From Volutella citrinella (lineage: Eukaryota; Ascomycota; Sordariomycetes; Hypocreales; Nectriaceae), in contig JAWZSP010000003.1 in the NCBI GenBank assembly GCA_034401135.1, positions 1,178,001-1,242,000 of the forward strand: a stretch of 64,000 nucleotides of DNA, written 5' to 3'. The position numbers and the translations under genes are program-made. Each line of letters begins with the position of its first letter. Within the stretch, counting starts at the first letter, position 1. This document shows, piece by piece, positions 44,395 to 57,142 of the stretch. The notes under the pieces are model-generated. The model saw only the letters and a list, made by a program, of their open reading frames with translations, ran no database searches and had not been told where the DNA came from.

Positions 44395-47300
44395 CGGAGT
44401 GGTAGCCGTGCAGGCAGAAAGGGCGTCACATAGGTAGGGTCTGGGCCAAGATCCCGGTCGTCCTCCCACACCATCCACTCACACGCTGAGTCAAGCCTCC
44501 CCGGAAAAACGAGCTATCGCCCAGCCTTGCAGCAAGCAGGTGCCGGGGTGGGACGCCCCATGTTCACGAATTACAAGGCGAAGGGTAGTCACCCGCTTCA
44601 CTGGAGGCTGCGCACGGCGTCGCAGCCACCAAGGCGTGCGTGAGGACAGTGCGTACGTCCCCCGTGTGTACTACTTGGAGGGGTCGGCCTGTGTGGGAGC
44701 CTCCGGCCAAGGTGGTCATCGGCACGCTGAGCGGGGCCGCCAGAGCCTCGCTGAGACGGCACACGTGAAGCAGCTCTGGCAGCGGGATGGGCGGACGCAG
44801 CCTATGAGCCGCGCGGGACGGCGCCACGCGTGCGAGACGGCGGCTTCGCTAGATTGATAATCCAGGGTGGGACGGTGCTGGAGCCAGGCCGTCATGGGGT
44901 GGTGATGTTCGGCAGCGGACGGAAGAGGGAGAAAGAGGAAGTAGTACTATGTAACTTAGAGGGCAGATAAGGATGGGGGTTGGTTCGAAATGGCCATGGG
45001 TGTGTGGAGTGGACGATGACGGAGGCGAGGCCAAAGCCCCGGCCTTGCAGGAAGTCTGCATCTTCTCGTCTGGCGTCTCCCTCCGTATTGGTGGTCATGC
45101 TCCGGACTATACGTGCTGTGATACTGCTGCCATGTTCTGGACTGTTGGTGTGGGTGCCCGCAGCAGCCCACCACCCGCTAGTTGCACGATGGCTTCACGC
45201 AGGGTCTCCCAGTGGGACGCGGCAGCCGCGAGGAAAAAAGAGGCTGATGAGAGGGATGCGATGCGGAGACAATCACACCAGCCGATCCCAAGTGCCTATC
45301 AGTGGGGGAGGGGAGGCCTACGGAGAGTAATGGCTTTCTGAATTCGGCAATGCGACGATGCAGGTGCTCCGTCAAGGGAATTTAGGGTGCCGTGGTGAGA
45401 CATGTCCTACACCACACCATCTCGACGCCCGTCCAGGCGGCCATCTGACTGTGCTCGCGGCCTCGTCAGCCCTCCCCCCCCCCTCCCCCTCGCGGGCTCG
45501 CCGGGCTGCTGAGCAAAAAGAACGACGGCCTGTCCTGGAGAGGCGACGTGGTCACGCTGGCCATGATTCGCAATCAGGATCGACCAAATCTCTGCGGCAT
45601 CGTCCCCTACCCGGCCTTGCATGGTGCCTTGCAGGTCCGCCTGCGACGCTTGGCCGAGCTGCGTATCAAGGAATCGCACATCACGACGCACGCTGGGGAC
45701 GGGCGAGGAGGGGCTGGAGGGGGCCCACGCGAGATGTCTGCGGGGCACAGGTGTGTGTCATCTCAGCCCGCCTCTTCCTCTTGGCCTGCCTGGGCTTGCA
45801 AGCGCCGTGCGAGCGGGCAGCAGGTATCAATAAACCAAGGCTCCAGGCCATAGGCAAGGCAGCCGGCGGACAGAAACGCCCGTGCCCGCCTCGAGGTCGC
45901 TGGATGGCGGCCCGCGCGCCTGAGCCACGAGGTGTCCAGGCGAGGATGACATTGACAGCCAGGTCGAGGGGGATCAGTCAGACTGCCGACGATGTCGTCA
46001 TAGGGGGATAAATGGTGCCCCATGCCCCGGTAGATTCTTGTCCCGGACAAGGGATTATGAGAGGTTTGCGTGGGGAGAATGTCTACTCTGGGAAACATTG
46101 GATCCATGCCACTTCGTGCGCCCGCCGGCTCCCCACGCCTAGAGCTGACGGAAGGAGCTGGACCGAGAGGGTGGCAGTCAGCGGCGACACGGAACTATTG
46201 GAGTGCTACATAATACGCAGCACCGCAGTTTTGCTAAAGTCCGGCAGTGGTGGTGGTGTTCAGGTCATGCCCCCCTCCGCCTCCCCGTCCCCTAGCCGTC
46301 GAGGTTGGGAACGTTCGGCAAGTGGCAAACGGCGGAGGCAGCGTAAACGAGGACAAACAACGAAGGGGGTAATCAGCAACCTGGCAGCTCAGCATCGGAT
46401 CATGTTTACCAGGGGACAAGGCAGCGTCCAATGGCCAGGCGTTCCAAGACGGTGGTAAGTCAGACCTAGCTGGGCATGGTTCGCATGACAAGCTGACCCT
46501 CCCTCCCAAAGTGCGGTTTCTGTCATGGACCAACAACATCTGGTGGCTGCCCGTCTCGACCAAAAGGGGGCACGGCGCTCTAGCGGATGCCCCAAATATT
46601 GGCCCCATGGCTGACTGAGGATGGATAAATAGATTGACGTGCGTTTGCGGCGCGCCCTCCAACGGGTACCCGGCTACGGTCTTGGCCGGGGCGAATGACG
46701 ACACGGCGCTGCCAGGCGGCGCACATATTGGATGGAGACAACGGGGGGTCTCAGGCCGTTCCGTCCTCTGCAGCGGGGAAGCGGCGCAACGGCCGGCGTC
46801 GAAGATGCGGAAGCGAGCTTCGCAAGCGAGCTGATTGCATGCATCGCATGTCTGGGGAGGGAGGGCGGCGGTTTTTGAGTTTCGCATACCAGCCCATCAA
46901 AAGCCCCAGCCCAGCCCCGGACGACGTTCCCCCCAGCTGCGGTCCGGGAGCTGAAGCAGTGGGGCCGCTCCGCCGTCAAACGGATGGGGCCGATCCGGTG
47001 GGGATGTTGTGGGTGGGCGTACTCAAGGACCCGCCGAGTGCGACCTGGATAAGGTTGCGCCAAAGCTTGCAAATGACCCAGTGAGTTTAAATAGTCCCGA
47101 TCCCTAAGTTAGTCGCCCTTCGTTCTTTGGTGATACCTGGGTCGTTCGGTGTGCAATAGGGCATCGGATGGGCTGTGTAACATCCATCCCAATGCTCATG
47201 CATCGATGTGTAACCCTCCCTGTCTCATCAATGTCTTCCCTTTGACACTTCATGCCTCACAGAGGGATTGGTGGCCTCGGCTACCCCGAGGCAGCATGCA

Positions 47301-47899
47301 CGATTTTCATTTCTCACTCGCCCAGGCCCGCTGACCTCCGGATGTAATATGTTTTGCAAGTACAAGCGTACATGCCAAGGTCGCGTAACGTTGTGCGATC
47401 CCGCCTGGCAAAGAAGCGGGGGTATCAGGTGCTGTTGCCTTGCCATTGTGTCCTGTCGCCCATGCCCGGGCGAGCAGAAATGGTAGTCTGTAGTAAAGTG
47501 CAGTGCGCAAGTGCGCGAGGCTGAAAGGACACGATATGCACGGGCAGTGCTTAAGGTGCGTGGCGAGCGAGCACTAGCTACTTCTATGGATAATACCCTT
47601 CTCCACCACCTTCTCCTGGTGCAGCCTCATGGAGCAGAATATCGCGGCGCACTGAATACTACACAGTGACTGCCATATTGGAAAGTCTCGGCCATGGAAA
47701 AGCTAATTGCAACCGGTAAGGGTCACTTGATTAAGAGTCCCACCTGTCCATGCGCTTCTGAAGCGCCCTACTCAATGGAGCATTAACGATAGCAGGATGA
47801 ATTGATTCGTGGAATGCTCTGTATTGTGCAAACGGCTAGTGCTTGATGGGGAGGGCATGCCCTACGAGGAGGACAAGCCATTAGGTACTCCCTGGCGGC

Positions 47900-49090
47900 C
47901 GAACATCAACTAGCAGCGATATTATCCTTCGAAAGTTCTTCTGAGGCGCAACTCGCCGTTGAAGCTCCACTAAACATGCACGAGAAGTGAATTCTAGATA
48001 GTTCTGTCAAGGACTCCCCTTCCGGTGCGAGATCGACACCGGCAAAACAATTCGAAAACATAGGGAAACGGTTAAAAAAACACCAAAAGATCCTCATCCC
48101 GACCCAATCCTACACCTGGCCCCAGCCTTGCTCCTATAACTCCCCCAAGCCGACTAAGCCGGTGCTCATTGAGCTCCTCTTCCAAGGCCCGTCCAGGAAT
48201 GCCCTTTGTGAGCGCTCCTTAGAGAAAGTGGAGGTCCACTATCCATCTTCTAGTGAGGCGTTCAATATTCTACGAGATCATGGAGGTGCTAGCTGAACAA
48301 TAGCTGAACAAGGAAAACATAAACGGACGATGAGTAGGCCTTTACGCCGATTCCTTGGCTCAGAAGATCGCCTGGCTGCGTCGGCGACAATGGGTCGATC
48401 TCTATGTTGACATACGCGAAAGAGTCAACTTCGCTACCCTGGAGATAAACCTTTCCAACCAAGATTTCACAGATAGCTAGCAATTTATGCATACTGGGCT
48501 AATGGTACCTCGCTTGGGCCGTCCCTCACAGCGCCCAATATTCCATTGCCTCTTGGTGGGCAGAAAAGTCTCGACAACGAGATATATGATAGAAATACTT
48601 GTGAGGATGCATCCGTGCGACCACCATCTTGCCGACCTCGACCTTAGCTCCAGACTGTCTACTCCGGTTTGGCCGTCCTAAAGCGATCGTGTCTAAAATC
48701 TGCGCTCTATAGAATTGACGATAGCGATATACTTGAAATCGGCTCTTGCTTATGGGGGTTGTTCCGTTACCCTGTTTATAACAGCCTCTCGATCATGCCG
48801 GGGTAAATTGGAGGCCCGAATCGCTGTCGCGGTGCTGCTAGCCCAGACCGGGAAGGAGACCTTGGATCTACTACAAAACGCTTACAAGACCTCTACAAAA
48901 GAGCTTTCCAAGAAGTCAATCGATAAACAAAAACACTTGTTGGTAGTAATTGCCGAGATTCCGAAGACCGGAACCCAGAAACGCCTCCTGATGTGGCCAA
49001 TATGGTATCGAGGTAGAGACAATTCATGGATCCAAGAAGAACCGACTTGCTCAATTGCAGTATCAGGCACCTCTTGAAGGTATTGCTGCT
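47900..49090 (+). pseudogene. Possible decayed mobile-element or gene relic
   Basis: This stretch is A/T-richer than its surroundings. Reading one + frame from about 47915 gives ~390 codons with about eight stops, against roughly 18 expected by chance. Another + frame is open for 120 codons (48715-49077), and minus frames are also fairly open. I cannot match any of them to a transposase, integrase or reverse transcriptase. No terminal repeats or target-site duplications were recognised. It may be an old element damaged by point mutation, as repeat-induced point mutation (RIP) does in these fungi, or simply A/T-rich intergenic DNA. Confidence 0.25.
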
Positions 49091-49549
49091 ACTCAAGCGC
49101 TTCACTTCCCCATGAGAGCATCGGCCCTGGCAGGCCCATTGGATGCATTCGAAATTGGAGATGGATTTACTCCGTGGCTCGAGGGAGGAGTGGGCGTCCG
49201 CTGCATTTCCTCTTTAGGGGTCCTCTCGTGATTCAGAAATGGCCATGCACAGGATTCAGGTGGTGGGATCGCATCCTTGACCTTTGCGAGGCACATCGGT
49301 GAAGGGTGATGATACGATGCCATCACTGCCGCCCCCTTTTCTTCCTTCAAAGGCCCTGGTCATGGATCAAAAGACCACCAACCCAGAAAAACCGTGGTTC
49401 TCGATCTATAATTTACATCTCTGCCCTTTGCCCCATCGCGACCTATTCTTAGACCTCCCTTCCCAGAACACTGTGCTATTTCTGTCATCTCGCTATCCCG
49501 CATTGGGCAGTCAAACTCACAATGGCGGGGGGTTGATATCCGGGGAACC

Positions 49550-49561
49550 CACGTGACGTCA
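49550..49561 (+). promoter_or_regulatory. Overlapping CACGTG and TGACGTCA motifs upstream of the EEP gene
   Basis: CACGTG (49550-49555) overlaps the perfect palindrome TGACGTCA (49554-49561). The first is an E-box for bHLH factors; the second is the CRE site bound by ATF/CREB bZIP factors such as fungal Atf1. They lie 230 bp before the EEP start codon. Use in vivo is inferred. Confidence 0.45.
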
Positions 49562-49790
49562 CCACCACAGTCTCGATCAACCAACGACGACGTTGGTACT
49601 CGTCCATTGAGGGCTAGCCAAGTTGTGTCAACAGAGACGACGTCGAGAGAGGGATAGTCAAGTCTCGGCGGCCTGGAAAACCTTTCAGCCACATCCTACT
49701 CCCCGAATCAATCCTCTGGAAACGCTCCTAGCGCCAATAGCCAGCGCTCCCGCGCATCACTAGATCCGAGTCGCTCCCTTCACACGGACC

Positions 49791-50708
49791 ATGACGAAGG
49801 TCCACGACGGCTGTGATATCCCCCCAAGCGCTGCCCTGAGCCTGGACCTAGCCTCACGCCCGTCCACTCTACCCCTGCGCCTGGTATCTTACAATGTCCG
49901 CTATGCAACGACAAGCCCCGTGCCTGGAGAGGCTCCCTGGGCCGTCCGGTGCCCAAAGCTCACAACGCAGCTCGAGTTCATGACGGCCGGGCAGGGGGCT
50001 GCCTTCATGTGCCTGCAGGAATGCCTCTACTCCCAGGTGCGTGACATACAGGGCCGGTTGGGCGACCTGTGGGCGCACATCGGCCGTGGCCGTGGCGATG
50101 GCCCTCGCGACGGCGAGTTCTCCCCAATCTTCTACCAGCCGGCGACGTGGCGCTGCGAGCGACACGAGACGCGATGGCTGAGCGAAACGCCAGACAGGCC
50201 GTCCCGTGGGTGGGATGCCCAGCTCAACCGCATAGTCACCATCGGCGAGTTCTCGCACGTCCGCAAGGGAACGCGCGTCGTGGTCATGAGCACACACTTT
50301 GACCACGTAGGCATCGAGGCTCGCCAGCAGAGCGCGAAGCTGCTGCTCCGGTTCGCCCGAGAGTGGAAGTTGGGCACCTCGGGCAGCCCCGCGCCGTCGG
50401 TGCTCCTCATAGGGGGCGACTTCAACAGCCAACCTGATGATGGGGCCTACAAGACCATGACGGCGCCTGGATCAGGCATGGCCGACGTGTCGGACCTCGT
50501 CCCGGAGAGCCGGCACTATGGAAACTCAATTACTTACACTAGCTTTGGCGAGCCTGACGAGACGCCGCAACGCATCGACTTCCTATTCATTCAGGAGCCT
50601 CGAACTGCGCATGTAAACCTGCATGGGGTGCTGGCCAACAGCTTTGACGATCAGATCCTGCTGTCAGACCATCGACCTGTCGTGGCAGATTTCGATATAC
50701 TTGTCTGA
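49791..50708 (+). CDS. Endonuclease/exonuclease/phosphatase (EEP) family hydrolase
   Basis: Uninterrupted 305-aa frame starting at ATG 49791. The EEP fold motifs occur in order: LVSYNVRY with Asn35; LQEC with Glu77; FYQP; VVMSTHFDHVG with His169 and Asp171; LLIGGDFNSQ with Asp210 and Asn212; RIDFLF with Asp263; and SDHRPVVADF with Asp293 and His294. All metal-binding and catalytic positions of the fold are present, so it should be an active Mg-dependent phosphoesterase. Length and spacing match the short fungal forms related to DNase I-type and nocturnin-like enzymes. The substrate cannot be told from sequence. No signal peptide is seen, so a cytosolic or nuclear location is likely. A bZIP-type CRE motif lies 230 bp upstream. 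Confidence 0.92.
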   Translation: MTKVHDGCDIPPSAALSLDLASRPSTLPLRLVSYNVRYATTSPVPGEAPWAVRCPKLTTQLEFMTAGQGAAFMCLQECLYSQVRDIQGRLGDLWAHIGRGRGDGPRDGEFSPIFYQPATWRCERHETRWLSETPDRPSRGWDAQLNRIVTIGEFSHVRKGTRVVVMSTHFDHVGIEARQQSAKLLLRFAREWKLGTSGSPAPSVLLIGGDFNSQPDDGAYKTMTAPGSGMADVSDLVPESRHYGNSITYTSFGEPDETPQRIDFLFIQEPRTAHVNLHGVLANSFDDQILLSDHRPVVADFDILV

Positions 50709-53700
50709 GATGTGCACAGAAACAGCGACAGTCTCTCAACAAAGCAACGTGGTTCTGCGCCAGGATCAAAACAGCTGGTCATTCAACCGGAAAAGGCGTA
50801 CACGTGAGCCATAGAGTGAACGGGGACTGGCATATGCAAAGCGTATGCGAGATAGAGACAGGACCACAAAGACGTCAGGCGGCATGAGCTGAGCAGACAA
50901 GTTAGCAGGTGCTAGGTACATAGGATGTGGCAATCGCAGCTCCAGTCGTCCGTCCAGGCAACCTCATCCAGTCATCTGCATGTCCACACGCTTGAGTGAC
51001 ATGGAACCTCGGAGCCGAATGCGTGCCGCGTGGGCTTGCTTTGCTGATGGGAGCTCGACGACCGGCTTGGGCACTTCGAGACATGCCCCCAAGTCGGTCC
51101 AGCCTGAGTGGTCGCAAAGTGCCTCCAGCCCAGACGGTCACAGTGTGGTTGGAGACAACAATGCCACGTCAAGCCCAGCTGGTTATCTGTCAGACCAAGG
51201 TGCAGCCGATTAGGAAGCCAGGTGCCTGCGATTGGGCCAATCTGCCTCCACACCTACGATAACCACTGCGAACTTGGTTTGCCCGGAGCGGATTGCATAC
51301 CTAGTAGTGAGGGTCATCTGTGATGATCCTTCCCAGGTGCACAAGGCGAGTCGAAGATGACACTTGCTGCGCTTTGGATTCGAGACCTCGACACTCGTCG
51401 GCGATAACGCGGCTGTCATGGGGAGTACTCCGCCCTTTGTTCAGAGCACCAAGTTCATCACCGGCCCCAAACCATCTAGCGCGGGATAATAGTTTGTGGC
51501 GTCGACGGCGCATCTAATGCTCTGGGTATTCAATCGATAACAGTGGGACCAGATTCCTGCACAACAGAGATCGGGTTGGGTTGATGGTGTGCGACGACGT
51601 TCGCCGTTTAAAAGAGCGGTGTGCGGCTGCTTGGACTCTGGAGAGGCTCTTGGCTGGGGATTGGAGGTGACACCCAACGCGCCGGCAGTAGGCACAGCAG
51701 ACGTTGTAGTCGAATGCACCCCAGTGGGTTATCCGTTCGCGACTCACCAGCCCGGAATCGTTGACGAGGAGGCCGGACCGAGTCTGGGGAGGGCCCGATC
51801 ATGAGCTTGTGGATATCACCGAGCGGTAGTAGCGTGGCATCTGTCGAGATGGCGCTTTGGGGATCTCCGTCGGGGAGCATGCGCTTGTGATGCCGTGCAG
51901 CAAAGTCATCTCCAACGGATAATTATCGAGTTTAGGTTTCCAGTCTACATTGGCTGGATGAACGGCAATCGTAATTCCACGGGCGATGTGATGCATCGCG
52001 ATGAAGCATCAATGAGACAGTGGGTTATCATCCCCAGAGCATCTTAGCGGGAGCTGGGCTCGAGACGCAATGGCATCTCTCTCCCACAATCCAAGACTCC
52101 AGAGCCGTCTGTCTCCCATGGCTAGAACAATGGACAAACCAGCCGGCTGGGGGCTCTCTCCCACCTTGGGCTCCCGACGGTCGGAGGAGGAACTGGGTGC
52201 TGAGCGCTAATTGTGGCACAACGCCGGCACCCCTGTAGATGCGTCAATGCCTTGGATGCGGTTTGCAAATGCCCGCCCTCCTCCCTCCCGGCAAAGGGCT
52301 CGCAAGCACCCGAGAGGCTCTTTGGCGCAGGGATGTCCCCGCCAGGAACTGCCAGTGACCTGCCAGTGTGCTGCTCTTGACACATGTCTGGTGATCCTGC
52401 TGGGCTACCCGACTGCCTCCTAAATTGCGCGGCGCCTCTGAGTTTCTGCTCGCAGCCGCTGTGCCGGCGTGCGCAGTGATACTTCACACACACAACGGAG
52501 TTTTGTCGCACAGCGCTTGTTCCGGGAAACGGGTGTCAACGCTTGTCCGCTGGTGGCAAAAATGCAATTCCCTCTGCCAATGGAGCGGCATGGACTGACC
52601 GAATTTACCAATATATGTGTTTGGTGCTACTCCGCGCAGTAGCATTTTGCGGCGAGAGTAAGAGACGGCATTTGCCATACAAACACGGCGATTGAAACAA
52701 ACCATGGCGATCCGGGCAATGCGCCGGCACCGAGAACCCAACTGTGCTTCACGTTTGGCGGCGCTTGGCCCCATCCGTCAAACTTGTCAGACCTATGCCT
52801 CAAAAATGGCAGATAGTGTGCGAAATTTGGATGGTCTGAGGATTTGCTCCCACCGGCTGCACACTTTCATCACCCTCACGTCTCCATGGTGCAACACCAA
52901 TGCACACAGTGAAAGTGTGGAGGGGGAGACATGGTGTGGAACTAACACAGCCGGGGGCGTGTGCTCTCCACCGCTGCCCTGCCCTTCATAAACACCACGG
53001 CAGATTCTGCCACGCCGTAGTAGCAGCACAACGTCAACTTGTTGCAAGCAAGATATCAGGCGCTCAACGGAGAATGAATCTCCCCAAAGCCTCTGGTGTT
53101 GACCATCACATGAAGGCAATGCGGCCTCTCCATCAAAACCTTTTCACTGGCTGATGAAGGAGCGGTGAGGTCGACAACGCGGTGATTGAGGCATTCTGGA
53201 AGAAACTAATGTGACTGCAACATGAGCCCAACTGTTTGTTTTCTACTATGTTGGTTCTTCCGAATCGTTTCACCGGCCTCGTATGGAGTCGCCTAGTCAA
53301 ATGCCGTGGTCCCGGTGCCCGGAGGAGGAGGTGGAGGTCCTTCGCTCGGGTCGGCGGTGAGCTTGGGCCGTGATGGCAGTTCCGTAGTCCGTACTCGCGA
53401 AGCAGAGCCGTTGGTGGCCCCATGGGTCTGGAGACTTGCCCACAAATCGGACCCTGAAATAGCTGGAGGGTTCTGGAAGCGATGCCGTGGGAGTCATCGT
53501 CAAGAAACAGCTGGCGGAGCCTCATTCGGGACCATGACTAGGAGGCAGGGTACCTACGGCGGCGGCGGCGACGACGACGACTTCGGCCTATGGGCCTTCG
53601 AATGTTTGACAACGCATTGTATCAACCAATTGTAAGCCAGGTGGGATGGGAGCCGTGTCCAACCTGCTTACGGGGTGGAGGAGAGTTGGGCATCCAGACC

Positions 53701-56700
53701 TGCATGGGCTCTGGTGTCCCTAGCAGCGATTGGCCTCGATGGGGGAACAGTGATGCGCTGGCCCGACTGGGCGGCAAGAGAGCGGCAACGGGGCGTAATC
53801 TTTGCGTCGAGAGGCCGGACTGCCCTGATTATCGCCTGCAAGCTCCCCGACTGAGCATCGAGGTAAAACAGATGGCGCCGGTTGACTGCATCAGGAACTC
53901 GTTGGACACCTCTGAGGTGTCATCCCTGTATGCTTGGGATGCCGTCGCCCCCATCCCCAACAGGACCTGCCCTCAGTCTCTGGGTTCGGCGACGGACCCG
54001 TAGCCCCTTGGCTCAGAACCGCCTGCACTTCTCTTGTTGTCTTGTTCGTGCCTGCCAGTGACTAAAATGAGTTTGAAAGTCTTGATACCCAAGCTAGACA
54101 AGTCAGGCTCTTCATGACCCGCCGATATGATGCTCGAGGGTTCGCTGGAGACGGCCTACCAAGTGTCTCCACGCGGTCTCGGCGAGTTGCTGCACCCACA
54201 CCCCTCGCCCGCGCGCATCTAGCGGGTTCGGCGCCTTACTCAGGAAGGCAGCGGAGATCAATGTGAAGGTGCCATAGTTTCTGGCTTGCCCAGAGCAACC
54301 TTAATGCGTACCTTGACGCAGATGAGACCTGGCGACTGCTTGATGACAACCCGTTCCCCTTTCGCCAGTCGCAATGGCCAAAAGGCTTCGATCCCCGTTC
54401 ATTGGTCTTGATAGAGCCTGGCAAAAATACTAGATGGCACATGGACGTTGAAGGACGCATGGTAAGGGCGCATTGCCACAGGCTGTAGCTCTGAGACAAG
54501 TTGTCAGCAATAGGCATGGCTCATGTCATCACTCATGGCTGGCTGTATCGCCACACGCGGAGGCTCAAGTCTCGGGCTTTTTGGTGTAATATCCTTGAGA
54601 GTGGTGCCGAGAGATTTGAGATTGCCGACTGCTAATCCTAGAATCGGTTCACCGTTGTGTCCATGGGGTGGACAAGGAGCCAGGCCAACCGTCCACAACC
54701 CCGAAGGCTACGTCTTTCCTCTCAAAGTGGCATTTGGCCTCTGCTGTAGCGCATGCGGGGTTGATTGACCTCGACAGACAGGCGCATGATATCGGGACAG
54801 GTGTGAAGAATGAAAAAGGGGATGGGTGAGGCGGCATACGCCCACCGTAAGCTCCACAGTTAGGCCTGCGTGCCTTTGGGGATAACCCTGCAAGCAATGA
54901 TGCTTGACAATCCGCAGAGCGCCAGAAGCGGGTCCCTGGGACACCATCTGGGGTTGCGTCGACAGATCAGATCCATTCTGGGCCGCGTGGTTTTCGTGGG
55001 TAGCCTGACAATGGGACTGAGAGCTGGGATGCTGGGTCCAGTAAGTCAACCGCCTCACTCTGGCTGGTGGCCTCGATAAACGCTGAGCTTTCATCTAGCC
55101 ATGCCTGACCAATCCCAATCCCTGCCCAATGAGGCCCCCCCCTGGCTACCTTCGCGGGGATGACTCTGATGCTGTGGCTAGTCGCTGTGGGCTGGCACCA
55201 GAAATGGGCCGTCATGAAGGGGCTGGCCGTTATTACCCTGGGGGCCAGGGAGATCCGGGGCAGAAAGCTTGCAGGTCCCTTCGGTGCTTGGCCGTGCCAG
55301 CCAGATAGGGACCGCCGGAGTGTTCTGGCGAGCCTGCTCGACGCGATCCAGGAGGATTCTGGCATGGGCCATAAGATTGCCGTCTGTATGTGGTACGGAC
55401 GATACTTGGGCTGCAGCCAATTCCTACTCTGCGAAATGGGACACCGACCTGTCACCATCTGATACAGTCTTGAAGGAGCCAGGCTGGTCGCAGATTGGGC
55501 CAGCTCCCGCTCCTTTCTTTCCTCTCGTCTTGGATTCTTCGGCGACCCCACTGCGGCAGCCGAGCCTGGCGCCGGCGCCGGCGCCAACGCCGTCGACGAA
55601 ATGAAAGCTTCACGAGCTAATAAGGCGGCTGGTGAAAGGCATAGCTCGAGTTTGATCGAGGTTGTCCATGATTATGTAACGGGCGTCGACCAGCAACTCC
55701 CTCAAGACTGCCAATCGAGGAGCCTGCTGTGCGCGGAGCACGCCTTTCTGCGCTACATCCCAGGTGAGGATCGCCTTTGCCAGGGCTCGCCCAAAACAAT
55801 CATTCATGCCATTAGGGCCGCGAGTTTCATTCAGGAGGCACGGAGTGTTCTGTGCTTTTTATTAGATGGGCGGGAACAGGGACAAGGAAGCGGGATTTCA
55901 CTTTCCACCCGGGCTGGTCTAACGGAGGTCACGGGAGGACCAGCTCCACTAGCGCAAGTTCGATGTCGCAACGAGGTCGAAGGCAAGACTATCACGCCCT
56001 GAAGTCGGGAAGGGCAACGAGTCGTAAGGTGCAAGTGAATCAAATCACAGCGCTTGAGAGCAGCACGGCGGGATGGAGGCGATTGGAATCTGCTCGATGG
56101 CGGTGGCACATTGGCCTGCGGACGAAATCGCTTGCTCCGTCATCATATTTGGGACAAGCATGGTGTTCGGATGGGGGACAGGAACCATACGCCATTAGCC
56201 GTCTGCTCAACAGCAGCCCCAGATGAACGAGACCGTATCATCACAGCTGCGTCGGGTGAGGCGCAATAGGACCACGCCCCTCCCTTCCTGCCTGGGCCAA
56301 CATGCTACACCCCTCGACGTTGCGTGAGGTCGTGCACTGTGAGCGCTGGTGCTGGGTTGCACCTGCCCACACCCCCCTCTCACCTCGCGCACTTGAACTG
56401 CACGCTGCACACATTTTTTTCTTGGGCGGGAGCGACTGGCTCGCTGGGCCCGCAGAATCGCTTGGGGGGCCGCGGGACGGGCGAATCCTCGTCACAAACT
56501 GGGACGCCCCCGGCCATAGCGGCCACAGCAGCCCCAGCTGCCACTCCACAAGCACCCCCCCCAGGCCCTTGACCACCACCCGCCAGTTTTATTAAAACTG
56601 CCCATCCGCTCCATCCAAGCGACTAAAGCTTCCCTCCCCCCTCCTTCCCTCCTCCTCCCCATGCAAAAGAAAACCAGCTCTGGTCTACGACTACCATAAT

Positions 56701-57142
56701 CCTCTTTATTCCTCCGGCAGGCTTCACGACACGGCGACCATTAGGCCCAATACGACATACCGGCGTGCTGGATCGACTCTTTCGTGGACATTCTCGGTTT
56801 CTCAACGTCTCCGGGACTTGCCCGCCATTCCCATCTTACAAACCTTTGTCGTCTCTGGGAGACACTCAGCCCCAAATCTCACGACTACGACTTGGGAACA
56901 CGCCACCCATCCATGAATGCCGCTCTATACGACCAAAAAGGACTCAACTTCACAGATTTATCTGCACCATCATCTACACCGCCGCCGTTCTGCTACACCC
57001 CCACTTCTCGATCGCATAGACTTTGACCGACCCGTCCCGCCCTAGTGCGGCCGTTTTACCAGGCTGACGAAGTCCCTCACCGTCGACACGCTCCCCTGGG
57101 GCGAATAAACCTTGATTGCGCCACGCTACTAGAAGGCACAAA
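50709..57142. other. Gene-poor region of 6.4 kb
   Basis: No supported gene. Many short frames occur on both strands, none with a domain, and the longest are about 200 codons. The stretch near 56400-56700 is C/T-rich and presumably belongs to the promoter of the charged-protein gene at 57143. A 37-codon uORF at 56913-57026 is listed separately. Confidence 0.55.
56913..57026 (+). promoter_or_regulatory. Upstream ORF (37 codons) before the charged-protein gene
   Basis: ATG at 56913 (CATCCATGAA) opens a frame that ends with TGA at 57024-57026, 116 bp before the main ATG at 57143. It follows a C/T-rich promoter region, so it may be part of the leader. It is in a different frame from the main CDS. 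Confidence 0.35.

Larger units (their letters stand above)
44113..49790. other. Gene-poor region of 5.7 kb with an A/T-richer island
   Basis: No complete gene is seen. Frames of about 217 codons at 45358-46011 (+) and 46234-46887 (-) have no domains and compete with other frames. From about 47.6 to 49.1 kb the base composition shifts toward A+T. One frame there contains only a few stops over several hundred bases, as a decayed coding region would. It is listed separately. Confidence 0.5.

Noticed and set aside
45358..46887. Two 217-codon frames (45358-46011 plus strand; 46234-46887 minus strand)
   Set aside because: Both are in GC-rich DNA where long chance frames are common, and each shares its stretch with other frames. 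No domain seen.
48050..48058. tRNA-like hairpin around CCGGTG..CACCGG at 48018-48043
   Set aside because: The loop is nine bases and lacks the T-loop consensus; no acceptor stem or A box could be paired with it.
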